A stretch of DNA of 64,000 bases from Pseudomonas anuradhapurensis (GTDB lineage: Bacteria > Pseudomonadota > Gammaproteobacteria > Pseudomonadales > Pseudomonadaceae). The DNA lies in assembly GCF_014269225.2 (NCBI RefSeq), contig NZ_CP077097.1, positions 2,739,001 to 2,803,000 of the forward strand. The letters run 5' to 3'. Below are positions 17,949-27,788 of this stretch, in pieces (the stretch's first letter is position 1; each line of letters opens with the position of its first letter). A program made the position numbers and the translations under genes. The notes under the pieces are model-generated. The model ran no database searches. It was not told the DNA's origin and saw only the letters and a list, made by a program, of their open reading frames with translations.

Positions 17949-20900
17949 ATGAACTTTTCGAAATTCTTCATTACCCGGCCGATCTTCGCCGCGGTGCTGT
18001 CGCTGGTGCTGCTGATCGCGGGTTCGATCTCGCTGTTCCAGCTGCCGATCAGCGAATACCCCGAAGTCGTGCCGCCGACCGTGGTGGTACGTGCCAACTT
18101 CCCCGGCGCCAACCCCAAGGTCATCGGCGAAACCGTCGCGGCACCGCTGGAGCAGGCCATCACCGGTGTGGAGAACATGCTGTACATGTCTTCCCAATCC
18201 ACCGCTGACGGCAAACTGACGCTGACCATCACCTTCGCCCTGGGCACCGACCTGGACAATGCCCAGGTGCAGGTACAGAACCGTGTCACCCGTACCCAGC
18301 CCAAGCTGCCCGAGGAAGTGACCCGCATCGGTATCACCGTCGACAAGGCCTCGCCCGACCTGACCATGGTCGTGCACCTGACCTCGCCGGACAACCGTTA
18401 CGACATGCTCTACCTGTCCAACTACGCCATCCTCAACATCAAGGATGAGCTGGCGCGCCTGGGCGGCGTGGGCGACGTACAACTGTTCGGCATGGGTGAC
18501 TACTCGCTGCGCGTGTGGCTCGACCCGAACAAGACCGCTTCGCGCAACCTCACTGCCAGCGACGTAGTGGCGGCGATCCGCGAGCAGAACCGCCAGGTGG
18601 CCGCCGGCCAGCTGGGCGCCCCACCCGCCCCGGGCTCGACCAGCTTCCAGCTGTCGATCAACACCCAGGGCCGCCTGGTCAACGAGGAAGAGTTCGAGAA
18701 CATCATCATCCGTGCCGGCGCCGATGGCGAAATCACCCGCCTGAAGGACATCGCCCGGGTCGAACTCGGCTCCAGCCAGTACGCCCTGCGCTCGCTGCTG
18801 AACAACCAGCCGGCGGTGGCCATCCCGATCTTCCAGCGCCCAGGCTCCAATGCCATCGAGATTTCCGACGAAGTGCGGGCAAAAATGGCCGAGCTGAAGA
18901 AGGACTTCCCCGAAGGCATGGACTACAGCATCGTCTATGACCCGACCGTGTTCGTCCGTGGCTCGATCGAAGCGGTCGTGCACACCCTGTTCGAAGCGCT
19001 GGTGCTGGTGGTGCTGGTGGTGATCCTGTTCCTGCAGACCTGGCGCGCCTCGATCATCCCGCTGCTGGCCGTGCCGGTCTCGCTGATCGGTACCTTCGCG
19101 GTCATGCACCTGTTCGGCTTCTCGCTCAACGCGCTGTCATTGTTCGGCCTGGTCCTGGCCATCGGTATCGTGGTCGACGACGCCATCGTGGTGGTGGAAA
19201 ACGTCGAGCGCAACATCGGCCTGGGCCTGAAACCGCTGGATGCCACGCAAAAGGCCATGAGCGAGGTGACCGGCCCGATCATCGCCACCGCCCTGGTCCT
19301 GTGCGCCGTGTTCGTGCCCGCCGCGTTCATCTCCGGCCTCACCGGGCAGTTCTACAAGCAGTTCGCCCTGACCATCGCGATCTCCACGGTGATCTCGGCC
19401 TTCAACTCGCTGACCCTGTCGCCGGCCCTCGCAGCGGTGCTGCTCAAGGATCACCATGCGCCCAAGGACCGTTTCTCGCGGTTCCTGGAAAGGCTGCTGG
19501 GCAGCTGGCTGTTCGCGCCGTTCAACCGCTTCTTCGACCGTGCTTCCAACCGCTACGTCGGTGGCGTGCGCCGGGTCATCCGCTCCAGCGGTATCGCCCT
19601 GTTCGTGTATGCCGGCCTGATGGGCCTGACCTACCTGGGCTTCTCGTCCACCCCGACCGGATTCGTGCCGGCGCAGGACAAGCAGTACCTGGTAGCGTTC
19701 GCCCAGTTGCCTGACGCGGCCAGCCTCGACCGCACCGAGGCGGTGATCAAGCGCATGAGCGAGATCGCCCTGAAGCAACCTGGCGTGGCCGACTCGGTAG
19801 CCTTCCCTGGCCTGTCGATCAACGGCTTCACCAACAGCCCCAACAGCGGCATCGTGTTCACCCCGCTCAAGCCGTTTGACGAGCGCAAGGACCCGAGCCA
19901 GTCGGCCGCCGCGATCGCCGCCGCGCTGAATGCCCAGTTCGCCGATATCCAGGACGCCTACATCGCGATCTTCCCGCCACCGCCAGTACAAGGCCTGGGC
20001 ACCATCGGCGGCTTCCGCCTGCAGATCGAGGACCGCGGCAACCTGGGCTACGAAGCGCTGTACAAGGAAACCCAGAACATCATCGCCAAGAGCCGCAACG
20101 TACCGGAGCTGGCGGGCCTGTTCACCAGCTACCAGGTCAACGTGCCGCAGGTGGATGCCGCCATCGACCGGGAAAAGGCCAAGACCCACGGCGTGGCGAT
20201 CACCGACATCTTCGACACCCTGCAGGTCTACCTGGGCTCGTTGTACACCAACGACTTCAACCGCTTTGGGCGCACGTACCAGGTCAATGTCCAGGCCGAG
20301 CAGCAATTCCGCCTCGATGCCGAACAGATCGGCCAGTTGAAGGTGCGCAACAACCTTGGCGAGATGATCCCGCTGGCGACCTTCCTCAAGGTCAGCGACA
20401 CCTCCGGGCCGGACCGGGTCATGCACTACAACGGCTTCATCACTGCGGAAATCAACGGCGCTGCGGCTCCAGGTTACAGCTCCGGCCAGGCCGAAGCGGC
20501 AATCGAGAAGCTGCTGAAAGAGGAATTGCCCAACGGCATGACCTTCGAATGGACCGACCTGACCTACCAGCAGATCCTGGCGGGCAACACCGCGCTGTTC
20601 GTCTTCCCGCTGTGCGTACTGCTGGCGTTCCTGGTACTGGCCGCTCAGTACGAAAGCTGGAGCCTGCCGCTGGCGGTGATCCTGATCGTGCCGATGACCC
20701 TGCTGTCGGCGATTACCGGGGTGATCATTTCCGGCGGTGACAACAACATCTTCACCCAGATCGGCCTGATCGTACTGGTCGGCCTGGCGTGCAAGAACGC
20801 GATCCTGATCGTCGAGTTCGCCAAGGACAAGCAGGCCGAAGGCCTCGATCCGCTGGCCGCGGTGCTGGAAGCCTGCCGCTTGCGTCTGCGGCCGATCCTG

Positions 20901-21128
20901 ATGACCTCGATTGCCTTCATCATGGGTGTGGTACCGCTGGTGTTCTCCTCCGGTGCCGGCTCGGAAATGCGCCATGCCATGGGTGTGGCGGTGTTCTCGG
21001 GGATGATCGGCGTGACCGTGTTCGGCCTGTTCCTGACCCCGGTGTTCTTCTTCCTGATCCGCCGTTTCGTCGAACGCCGCCAGGCCCGCAAGGCCGAACG
21101 CGTTCACTCGCTGGAGAGCCATGCATGA
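17949..21128 (+). CDS. mexF: MexF RND efflux pump
   Basis: A 1059-residue HAE1-type RND transporter with 12 membrane segments and two large periplasmic loops. The proton-relay residues are D410 and D411 in IVVDDAIVV and K949 in LACKNAIL. The N-terminus NFSKFFITRPIFAAVL and QLPISEYPEVVPP are typical of MexF. The stop overlaps the oprN start (ATGA), so expression is coupled. Confidence 0.94.
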   Translation: MNFSKFFITRPIFAAVLSLVLLIAGSISLFQLPISEYPEVVPPTVVVRANFPGANPKVIGETVAAPLEQAITGVENMLYMSSQSTADGKLTLTITFALGTDLDNAQVQVQNRVTRTQPKLPEEVTRIGITVDKASPDLTMVVHLTSPDNRYDMLYLSNYAILNIKDELARLGGVGDVQLFGMGDYSLRVWLDPNKTASRNLTASDVVAAIREQNRQVAAGQLGAPPAPGSTSFQLSINTQGRLVNEEEFENIIIRAGADGEITRLKDIARVELGSSQYALRSLLNNQPAVAIPIFQRPGSNAIEISDEVRAKMAELKKDFPEGMDYSIVYDPTVFVRGSIEAVVHTLFEALVLVVLVVILFLQTWRASIIPLLAVPVSLIGTFAVMHLFGFSLNALSLFGLVLAIGIVVDDAIVVVENVERNIGLGLKPLDATQKAMSEVTGPIIATALVLCAVFVPAAFISGLTGQFYKQFALTIAISTVISAFNSLTLSPALAAVLLKDHHAPKDRFSRFLERLLGSWLFAPFNRFFDRASNRYVGGVRRVIRSSGIALFVYAGLMGLTYLGFSSTPTGFVPAQDKQYLVAFAQLPDAASLDRTEAVIKRMSEIALKQPGVADSVAFPGLSINGFTNSPNSGIVFTPLKPFDERKDPSQSAAAIAAALNAQFADIQDAYIAIFPPPPVQGLGTIGGFRLQIEDRGNLGYEALYKETQNIIAKSRNVPELAGLFTSYQVNVPQVDAAIDREKAKTHGVAITDIFDTLQVYLGSLYTNDFNRFGRTYQVNVQAEQQFRLDAEQIGQLKVRNNLGEMIPLATFLKVSDTSGPDRVMHYNGFITAEINGAAAPGYSSGQAEAAIEKLLKEELPNGMTFEWTDLTYQQILAGNTALFVFPLCVLLAFLVLAAQYESWSLPLAVILIVPMTLLSAITGVIISGGDNNIFTQIGLIVLVGLACKNAILIVEFAKDKQAEGLDPLAAVLEACRLRLRPILMTSIAFIMGVVPLVFSSGAGSEMRHAMGVAVFSGMIGVTVFGLFLTPVFFFLIRRFVERRQARKAERVHSLESHA

Positions 21129-22540
21129 ACCTGCTCAAACCCCTGACCCCGAGCCTGTTGGCGCTGGCCCTGGCGGCCTGCGCGGTAGGCCCGGACTACC
21201 AGGCTCCGGCCACCGAACCCGCGCAGCTGAGCAGCGACGTACAGGCCAAGGCCTACGACCGTAGCCGCTTCGAAAGCCTGTGGTGGAAGCAGTTCGACGA
21301 CCCGGTACTGAACCAGTTGGTGCAGGCTTCGCTGGACGGCAACCGTGACCTGCGCGTGGCCTTCGCCCGGCTGAAATCGGCCCGCTCGATCCTTGAAGAC
21401 GCCGAGAACGATCAGTTCCCGGTAGTCACCAGCCGCGCCAGCAGTGAAATCGGCAAGGGCCAGATCCCCGGCCAGACCACGCAACGGGTGAACAGCGAGC
21501 GCTACGACCTGGGCCTGGACATGGCCTGGGAGCTTGACCTGTTCGGCCGCATCCAGCGCCAGATCGAGGCCAGCGAAGCCCAGGAAGCGGTGGCGGCAGC
21601 CGACCTGCAGCAGTTGCAGGTCAGCCTGATCGCCGAGCTGGTCGATGCCTACGGCCAGCTGCGCGGCGCGCAGTTGCGCGAGAAAATTGCCCTGGCCAAC
21701 CTCAAGACCCAACAGGAATCGCGGGCCATCACCGAAACCCTGCGTGACGCCGGGGTCGGCAATGACCTCGACGTGGTGCGTGCCGATGCGCGCCTGGCCG
21801 GGGTCGAAGCCACGGTGCCGCAACTGCAGGCGGAACAGGCCCGCGCCCGGCACCGTATCGCCACCCTGCTTGGCCAACGCCCCGAAGCGCTCAGCGTCGA
21901 TCTGTCGCCCAAGGCCTTGCCGGCGATCGCCAAGGCTCTGCCGGTGGGAGACCCGGGAGAGCTGCTGCGTCGTCGCCCGGACATCCGTAGCGCCGAGCGC
22001 CAGTTGGCGGCGGCCACGGCCAATGTCGGCGTAGCCACGGCCGACTTGTTCCCCCGCGTCAGCCTCAGCGGCTTCCTTGGCTTTACTGCCGCCCGCGGCT
22101 CGCAGATCGGTTCCTCGGCGGCCAACGCCTGGGCACTGGGCCCGAGCATCACCTGGGCGGCCTTCGACCTGGGCAGCGTGCGGGCCCGCCTGCGCGGTGC
22201 CAAGGCCGATGCCGAAGGGGCGCTGGCCAACTATGAACAGCAGGTGTTGCTGGCCCTGGAAGAATCGGCCAATGCCTTCAGCGATTACGACAAGACCCAA
22301 CAGCGGCTGTTGTCGCTGATGCGCCAGAGCGATGCCAGCCGCAAGGCAGCGGAGCTGGCTTCGATTCGTTACCGCGAAGGTACGGTGGATTACCTGGTGC
22401 TGCTCGATGCCGAGCGTGAGCGGCTCAGTGCGGAAGATGCGCAAGCCCAGGGCGAGGTCGAGCTGTACCGCGGCATCGTCTCGATCTACAAGGCCCTGGG
22501 CGGCGGCTGGCAACCGGAGACCGTCGCCAGCGCCCGCTGA
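21125..22540 (+). CDS. oprN: OprN outer-membrane efflux channel
   Basis: A 471-residue TolC-like lipoprotein of the NodT type. The lipobox is LALAAC near residue 19, followed by AVGPDYQAP, the usual start of this family. Two repeated coiled-coil halves follow, with RRRPDIRSAERQLAAATANVGVATADLFPRVSL-like text (about 280-310) that is diagnostic. It starts inside the last codons of mexF and is followed by a strong terminator. Confidence 0.93.
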   Translation: MNLLKPLTPSLLALALAACAVGPDYQAPATEPAQLSSDVQAKAYDRSRFESLWWKQFDDPVLNQLVQASLDGNRDLRVAFARLKSARSILEDAENDQFPVVTSRASSEIGKGQIPGQTTQRVNSERYDLGLDMAWELDLFGRIQRQIEASEAQEAVAAADLQQLQVSLIAELVDAYGQLRGAQLREKIALANLKTQQESRAITETLRDAGVGNDLDVVRADARLAGVEATVPQLQAEQARARHRIATLLGQRPEALSVDLSPKALPAIAKALPVGDPGELLRRRPDIRSAERQLAAATANVGVATADLFPRVSLSGFLGFTAARGSQIGSSAANAWALGPSITWAAFDLGSVRARLRGAKADAEGALANYEQQVLLALEESANAFSDYDKTQQRLLSLMRQSDASRKAAELASIRYREGTVDYLVLLDAERERLSAEDAQAQGEVELYRGIVSIYKALGGGWQPETVASAR

Positions 22541-22589
22541 TTCGACCTGTTTCAACGACTCCTTTGGTTGGCACCTCCCCCAACCGTTT

Positions 22590-22621
22590 GCCCCGCAGGC
22601 GAAGGCCCGCGGGGCTTTTTT
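22590..22621 (+). terminator. Rho-independent terminator of mexEF-oprN
   Basis: A stem of GCCCCGC (22590-22596) with GCGGGGC (22609-22615) is followed by six T residues. It lies 50 bp after the oprN stop and cleanly ends the efflux operon. Confidence 0.92.
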
Positions 22622-22759
22622 ATGGTCCGGGGGGTATATCGGGCGCTCGATTTCCGCCCCACCGCTAAACTCGAGCCAGGCACCTGACAGCCCCCACCCG
22701 GTTGCATTTCCCCCCCACCTGCCCCAAGCTCTGCCCTTCCCGCCGCCACGGATCGTCCG

Positions 22760-23815
22760 ATGCCCAGACGCAACCGCTACCTGATCGCCCTGCTGCTGTT
22801 GATCCTGGTATCGGCCCTGTTCGGATACTTGTGGCGCGACGACCAGCCAGCCCCGCCACCCTTGCCTGCACACAGCTATGCCAAGGCCTTGCGCCAGGCC
22901 CACGAAGGCCAGCCCGGCGCTGCGCGGGTGCTGTACCAGCAGCTGCAACGCAATGATCTGCCTGCGGTTCGGCGTGCCGCCTTGTACGCCGAATTGCCCA
23001 ACTATCCTTCGCCGCAGGCATTGAAACTTGCCCGCCAGGACCTCGACCACGGCGACCCTCTGGTACGGCGGGCGGCCATCGCCAGCATCCGCCGTCTGCT
23101 GCCTGCGGCGCAGCGTAGCCTGGTGCTCGGCCCGCTGCTGGATGACGACGAGCAAAGCGTGCGCTTTGCCGCCGTGGACGCCCTGCTAGGCCTCGACCCG
23201 GAAGCCATCGGCCTGTATTTCGGCCCGCTGCAGGCCACCCTCGAACAGTATCAACAGGCCCTGGAGGAACAGCCCGAGGATACTGACGCCCAAGTACACC
23301 TGGCGCGCCTGTACCTGCACGAAAACGACTACACGCACGCCGCCGCGGCCCTGCAGCGCGCCCTGGCGGTAGCCCCCGGCAACCTCGATGCATTGGCGAC
23401 CCAGGTCCGCCTGCTGGAACGCCAGGGTCATCACGATGCCTCGCGGCAAGTCCTGGCCAAGGCCCTGGCTCTCAGCCCCGACTCGGCGTTCTTGCAGTAC
23501 GAGCTAGGCCTCTGGCTCAACCGCCACGAACAGCGTGAATACGCCCTGCTGGCCTTGTCCCGTGCGGTCGAGCTGGACCCGGACAACACCGACTACCGCT
23601 ACACCCTGGCGATCACCCTGCATGAACTGGAACAGTACGATGCGGCGCAAAAACAACTGGAAACCGTGATCAACCGGCAGCCGGCCAATCGCCGGGCACG
23701 AGTGTTGCTCATCCAGTACTGGAAAGAAACCGGCCAGTTGCAGAATGTGCAGGTGCTGCTGGCGGAACTGGAACAGCAGAACCCGGACGACCCTGTGTTG
23801 CAACAGGGCCTGTAG
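22760..23815 (+). CDS. Membrane-anchored HEAT/TPR repeat protein
   Basis: A 351-residue protein with one N-terminal membrane segment (about 7-23), a Pro-rich linker, then a HEAT-like helical part (about 65-145, with PLVRRAAIASIRR and QSVRFAAVDALLG) and at least four TPR units (about 165-345). It is expected to project into the periplasm as a scaffold. No enzyme motif is seen. A ribosome binding site is not obvious before the ATG. It is followed closely by a hybrid histidine kinase, so a role with that sensor is possible but unproven. Confidence 0.78.
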   Translation: MPRRNRYLIALLLLILVSALFGYLWRDDQPAPPPLPAHSYAKALRQAHEGQPGAARVLYQQLQRNDLPAVRRAALYAELPNYPSPQALKLARQDLDHGDPLVRRAAIASIRRLLPAAQRSLVLGPLLDDDEQSVRFAAVDALLGLDPEAIGLYFGPLQATLEQYQQALEEQPEDTDAQVHLARLYLHENDYTHAAAALQRALAVAPGNLDALATQVRLLERQGHHDASRQVLAKALALSPDSAFLQYELGLWLNRHEQREYALLALSRAVELDPDNTDYRYTLAITLHELEQYDAAQKQLETVINRQPANRRARVLLIQYWKETGQLQNVQVLLAELEQQNPDDPVLQQGL

Positions 23816-23895
23816 GCAATGTTGCAACTGGGTTGAACCCCCAGACCGTGGCCACGGTCCAGTGGGTATCGGACCACCCTTATCGGAGTAACGTT

Positions 23896-25512
23896 TTGGC
23901 CAGTTCGTTGGCGCTGGACGAACGTGCCTTGATCCTGGCGCCGTCGCCGTTAGCCGCAGACATCGCTCGGTTGCTCGCCGGTGCCGGCATCGATAACCTG
24001 TGCGCGCTGGACCTGGCCCAACTGCAGGCGGGACTGGCTGAAGGCGCAGGCCTGGCGTTCATTGCCGAGCAAGTCTTCGACCCAGGCCCGAGTCCGTTGC
24101 TGCAAGCGTTCCTCGACCAGCAACCCAACTGGTCGGACCTGCCCATCGTGCTGCTCACCCAGGGCGATCGCAGCGTCACGGCTTCGTGTCACCTTCCGCA
24201 AGGCAATCTGATGCGGCTGGCTGTACCGTTCGAAGACGCTCAGCTGCTGCAGATGGCCCAGTTCGCGCTGCGCAACCGACGCCGACAGTACCTGGTACGC
24301 GACCAATTGCTTGACCTGCAGCTACGCCTGCAAGCTCAGGGCATAACGCCCGGCGAGGCCCGAGAGCGTAGCGAGTTCGCCCGCCACCAAGCGCGTAAAA
24401 TGGAAGCCATCGGGCAATTGGCCGGAGGGGTCGCACATGATTTCAACAACCTGCTCACCAGCATCGGCGGCAGTCTCGAACTGATCGAGCGACGCCTGCA
24501 GCAAGGCCGCAGCGACGGCGTGGACACCATGCTGCGCATGGGCCGCGAAGCGGTGTCACGCGCCAGCCGGCTGACCCACCGGCTACTGGCGTTCTCTTCC
24601 CGGCAATCGCTGCACAGCCAGCGCGTCGACCTGCACGCTCTGCTCCAATCGAAGCGCCTGATGGCCTGCGTGAGCCCAGCCGTGACGCTGCAGGTGGACA
24701 TCGCCCAGAGCTTGTGGCCTGTCGAAGCCGATGGCGCGCAATTACAGGAAGCCCTCGACAACCTGCTACTCAATGCCTGCGAAGCCATGCCCAGTGGTGG
24801 CCACCTGCGCATCGAGGCGAGTAACCAGTCTATTGGTGCCGGGCATGTCACTGACGGTGCCCTGTGTGCCGGTGACTATGTGCGCCTGCGTGTCATCGAT
24901 GACGGCCAGGGCATGGCGCAGAGGACGCTGGAGCACGCTTTCGAGCCGTTCTTCAGTACCAAGGCGATCGGCCAGGGTATCGGCCTGGGCTTGTCGATGG
25001 TGTACGGTTTCAGCAAGCAGTCACGCGGACATGTCACCCTGCATAGCCAGATCGGCCAAGGGACCCAGGTTGAACTGTACCTGCCGCGCCACCTGGGCCA
25101 AGCCCAGGCGTCGGATGAGCCGATGCTGCCCGTGCAGAATGGTCGGGGCCGTCGCGTGCTGGTGGTCGAAGATGATCCGGATGTGCGCCAATTGCTGTGC
25201 CAGGCCATGCGCGAAAATGGCTGCGCCTGCCACAGTGCCGCGAATGCCAGTGACGGGCTGAAGGTACTGCGCTCGACCCGACACGTTGACCTGCTGCTCA
25301 CTGATGTCGGCCTGCCGGGCATGAACGGCCGTCAACTGGCCGAGATTGCCCGTAACCTGCGCCCGAGCTTGTCGGTTCTGTTCATTACCGGCTACGCGGA
25401 AACGGCCATGGCCCGGGACGGGTTCCTGGAAGCAGGCATGCACCTCCTGGGCAAACCGTTCGAACTGCAGGCATTGCAGACGCTGGTAAACCAGATTCTG
25501 GGACGGCCCTGA
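23896..25512 (+). CDS. Soluble hybrid histidine kinase with C-terminal receiver
   Basis: A 538-residue kinase without membrane segments. It has an N-terminal receiver-like or sensory part (about 10-140), a coiled coil, the H-box GGVAHDFNNLLTSIGGSLEL, an ATPase domain with EALDNLLLNACEAM and DDGQGM, and a C-terminal receiver with LLLTDVGLPGMNG. I chose the TTG at 23896, which has GGAG 7 nt upstream; an in-frame TTG at 23833 has none. The DFNNLL type of H-box is shared with the kinase that converges on it from 27622. The gap between their stops is 10 bp. Signal and output are unknown. Confidence 0.8.
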   Translation: MASSLALDERALILAPSPLAADIARLLAGAGIDNLCALDLAQLQAGLAEGAGLAFIAEQVFDPGPSPLLQAFLDQQPNWSDLPIVLLTQGDRSVTASCHLPQGNLMRLAVPFEDAQLLQMAQFALRNRRRQYLVRDQLLDLQLRLQAQGITPGEARERSEFARHQARKMEAIGQLAGGVAHDFNNLLTSIGGSLELIERRLQQGRSDGVDTMLRMGREAVSRASRLTHRLLAFSSRQSLHSQRVDLHALLQSKRLMACVSPAVTLQVDIAQSLWPVEADGAQLQEALDNLLLNACEAMPSGGHLRIEASNQSIGAGHVTDGALCAGDYVRLRVIDDGQGMAQRTLEHAFEPFFSTKAIGQGIGLGLSMVYGFSKQSRGHVTLHSQIGQGTQVELYLPRHLGQAQASDEPMLPVQNGRGRRVLVVEDDPDVRQLLCQAMRENGCACHSAANASDGLKVLRSTRHVDLLLTDVGLPGMNGRQLAEIARNLRPSLSVLFITGYAETAMARDGFLEAGMHLLGKPFELQALQTLVNQILGRP

Positions 25513-25522
25513 GCTGATTGTT

Positions 25523-27622
25523 TTACTCATCGAGCAGGCGCAGTGCCTCGTCCGCCAGGTCCGCCAACGAAAACGGTTTGTTCATCAATGCCGTGCCTGG
25601 CTGTTCGAGCAACTGCGCCTCGATCTGCTGGTCTGCGTACCCGGTGATGAACAGGATCTTCTGCTGTGGAAGCTGCATGCGCATGGCCTTGGCCACTTGT
25701 CGCCCACTGAAACCACCCAGCAGACCGATGTCGGTAATCACCAGGTCGAACAGGCCGTCATGGCGGAAGCGCTCCAGCGCAGTATTGGCGTCGCCGGCCT
25801 CAGTGATGTCGAAACCACGCTCGGCCAGGTACTCGCGCATGACCGCGCGCAAGCCCAGCTCGTCATCAACCAGGAGCAAGCGCTCGCCGCGTGACATACG
25901 TTGTGCGCGCTGTACCACCCGAGGCACCTCGGGAACCGGCTCACGGCACCTTGGAAACAGCATGGAGACCCGGGTGCCCTGGTTCGGCGCCGATTCGATC
26001 CAGGCATAGCCCCCCGACTGGCCGACGAAGCCATACACCATCGACAAGCCAAGCCCGGACCCACGCCCGATGGGTTTGCTGGTGAAAAACGGCTCAAAGG
26101 CCCTGGCAATGTCCGCTGCCGCCATGCCATGACCATCATCCTCGACATGCAAGGCGACATAGTCGCCCGGCGGCAGACCCTGTTCGTCAGGGAACCAGGC
26201 CGTCAGCCGCCTGTTGACGCTACGCACTGTGACATTGCCCCGCTCCAGACAGGCTTCGCGCGCATTGGTGCAGAGGTTGATCAAGGCATTTTCGAGTTGG
26301 ACGACATCGAGGCATACCGCCCACGGTGTAACATCCAGCTGCCAGTGCAGGCACATCTCTGCGCCCAGTGCCCTGAGCAGCAGCGGCTCACTCAGGCGCA
26401 GCTGCCGGTTGAAATCCAGCGGCTTCGGCGCCAGCGGCTGATGGCGCGAAAATGCCAGCAGGCGATGGGTCAGCTCCATGGCGCGCTGCACCGAATCGCG
26501 CGCCACTTCCACATAGGCCTCGACCCGTTCCAGGCGCCCTTCCTGAAAGCGGCGCTGCAACAGTTCGAGGCTACCGCCGATACCGGACAGCAAATTGTTC
26601 ATTTCATGGCCGATACCGGACAGCAAATTGTTCATTTCATGGCCGATGCCCCCGGCCAACTGGCCAACCACCTCCAGGCGCTGGTGGTTGCGCAGCAGTG
26701 CTTCGGATTGACGAGCGGCTTCCTCACGGTCCTCGGTGATGTCCCGGCCGACCGCAGTCAGCAGGCTGCCATCGAAACGCGCGCTCCAGCGAAACCAGTG
26801 ATAATGGCCGTCGCGGTGGCGCAGGCGGGTCTCTATCTGCTCGGTGTTGCGGTACTGCAGGAGCCCGCTGACGGCCACCTGCACCTCTGCCCGGTCGGCC
26901 GGATGCACCAGGTCCAGCACCAGCGCATCGCGCACTTGCTCCTCGCTCCAGCCCAGGATGCGGTACCAGGCGGGGTTGGCGGCACACATCCTCAGTTCGG
27001 GAGTAACGGTCATCATCGCGTCACGCGACAGCTGCCAGAACTGCTCGCGCTCAGCCACATGCCGCTCGATCTGCAATTCGAAACTGCGTGCCTGTTCGCG
27101 CCAATGACGGTGGACCTCGACGTCGGTGGCGGTCTCGATCACGGTGTGCAGGAACCCCGCCACACTGCCCAGCTCATCGTGCAACGGGGCATAGCCGAAC
27201 GCACACCAAAGTGCCTCGGTACCGGCATTGCAGGCGATACGCAGCGGGGGATCCTCGACGAAACTCGAGCGCCCCTCCAGGGCCTTGAACACCCAAGGCC
27301 CCATGTGCGGCCAGACATCGCTCCACAATGCATCGAAGGCCATGCCCAACGCATCCGGGGCAACAGGCCGCAACGCCCGGTAGGCATCATTGTGGACCAC
27401 GTTGAGATCCGGCCCCCAGGCCACGGCACATGGGAATGGTGACAAGTGCATCATGTCGACGGCGATACGCAGCGATGCCGGCCAGCGCGGCCAGGGCCCA
27501 AGCGACGTACGCCCCCAATCGAACTGCGAAATCCGCTCGGCCATCGTTTCGGCCAATGGCGCAACAGGCGGTTGCAGGATGACCTGCGACGCAGGTTCGT
27601 GCGGCGTAGCGTTTGCGACCAA
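25523..27622 (-). CDS. PAS hybrid histidine kinase with duplicated H-box
   Basis: A 699-residue soluble kinase: a PAS/GAF-like domain (about 30-170), a PAS domain with PAC (about 190-305), HisKA, HATPase (LENALINLCTNAREAC, DDGHGM) and a C-terminal receiver (LVITDIGLLGG). The H-box unit GIGHEMNNLLS occurs twice in a row, giving two candidate phospho-acceptors, H328 and H339. The DNA shows a perfect 33-bp tandem repeat. The related kinase at 23896 has one unit only. The start is a TTG at 27622 with GGGAG 9 nt upstream; an ATG at residue 27 is an alternative. Confidence 0.85.
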   Translation of the reverse strand: MVANATPHEPASQVILQPPVAPLAETMAERISQFDWGRTSLGPWPRWPASLRIAVDMMHLSPFPCAVAWGPDLNVVHNDAYRALRPVAPDALGMAFDALWSDVWPHMGPWVFKALEGRSSFVEDPPLRIACNAGTEALWCAFGYAPLHDELGSVAGFLHTVIETATDVEVHRHWREQARSFELQIERHVAEREQFWQLSRDAMMTVTPELRMCAANPAWYRILGWSEEQVRDALVLDLVHPADRAEVQVAVSGLLQYRNTEQIETRLRHRDGHYHWFRWSARFDGSLLTAVGRDITEDREEAARQSEALLRNHQRLEVVGQLAGGIGHEMNNLLSGIGHEMNNLLSGIGGSLELLQRRFQEGRLERVEAYVEVARDSVQRAMELTHRLLAFSRHQPLAPKPLDFNRQLRLSEPLLLRALGAEMCLHWQLDVTPWAVCLDVVQLENALINLCTNAREACLERGNVTVRSVNRRLTAWFPDEQGLPPGDYVALHVEDDGHGMAAADIARAFEPFFTSKPIGRGSGLGLSMVYGFVGQSGGYAWIESAPNQGTRVSMLFPRCREPVPEVPRVVQRAQRMSRGERLLLVDDELGLRAVMREYLAERGFDITEAGDANTALERFRHDGLFDLVITDIGLLGGFSGRQVAKAMRMQLPQQKILFITGYADQQIEAQLLEQPGTALMNKPFSLADLADEALRLLDE
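26576..26641 (-). repeat. Perfect 33-bp tandem duplication inside the kinase H-box
   Basis: Positions 26576-26608 and 26609-26641 are identical. Each copy encodes the 11-residue unit GIGHEMNNLLS (in rotated register). The repeat is in frame and leaves the reading frame open. Eleven residues equal three helical turns, so the helix phase of the dimerisation helix could be kept. Confidence 0.95.
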
Positions 27623-27788
27623 TTATCCTTACTCCCGCTGAGCTCAAGGATGCATGATTGTTTTCGTTCAAGGTAGCACAGCATGCACCAGGCGCTATGG
27701 CGCACGTGCACAGGACGGCTATGCTCATTAGGTTTCCCCTGGGGCCAGGGAGCAACGGCCCACTCAGGTTGCCGACGGGAGCGTGGTC

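Noticed and set aside
16704..21122. Very long open frames on the minus strand opposite mexE-mexF
   Set aside because: They have His, Gln and Arg-rich text without any family signal and mirror well-supported efflux genes. In GC-rich Pseudomonas DNA such antisense frames are a codon-bias artefact.
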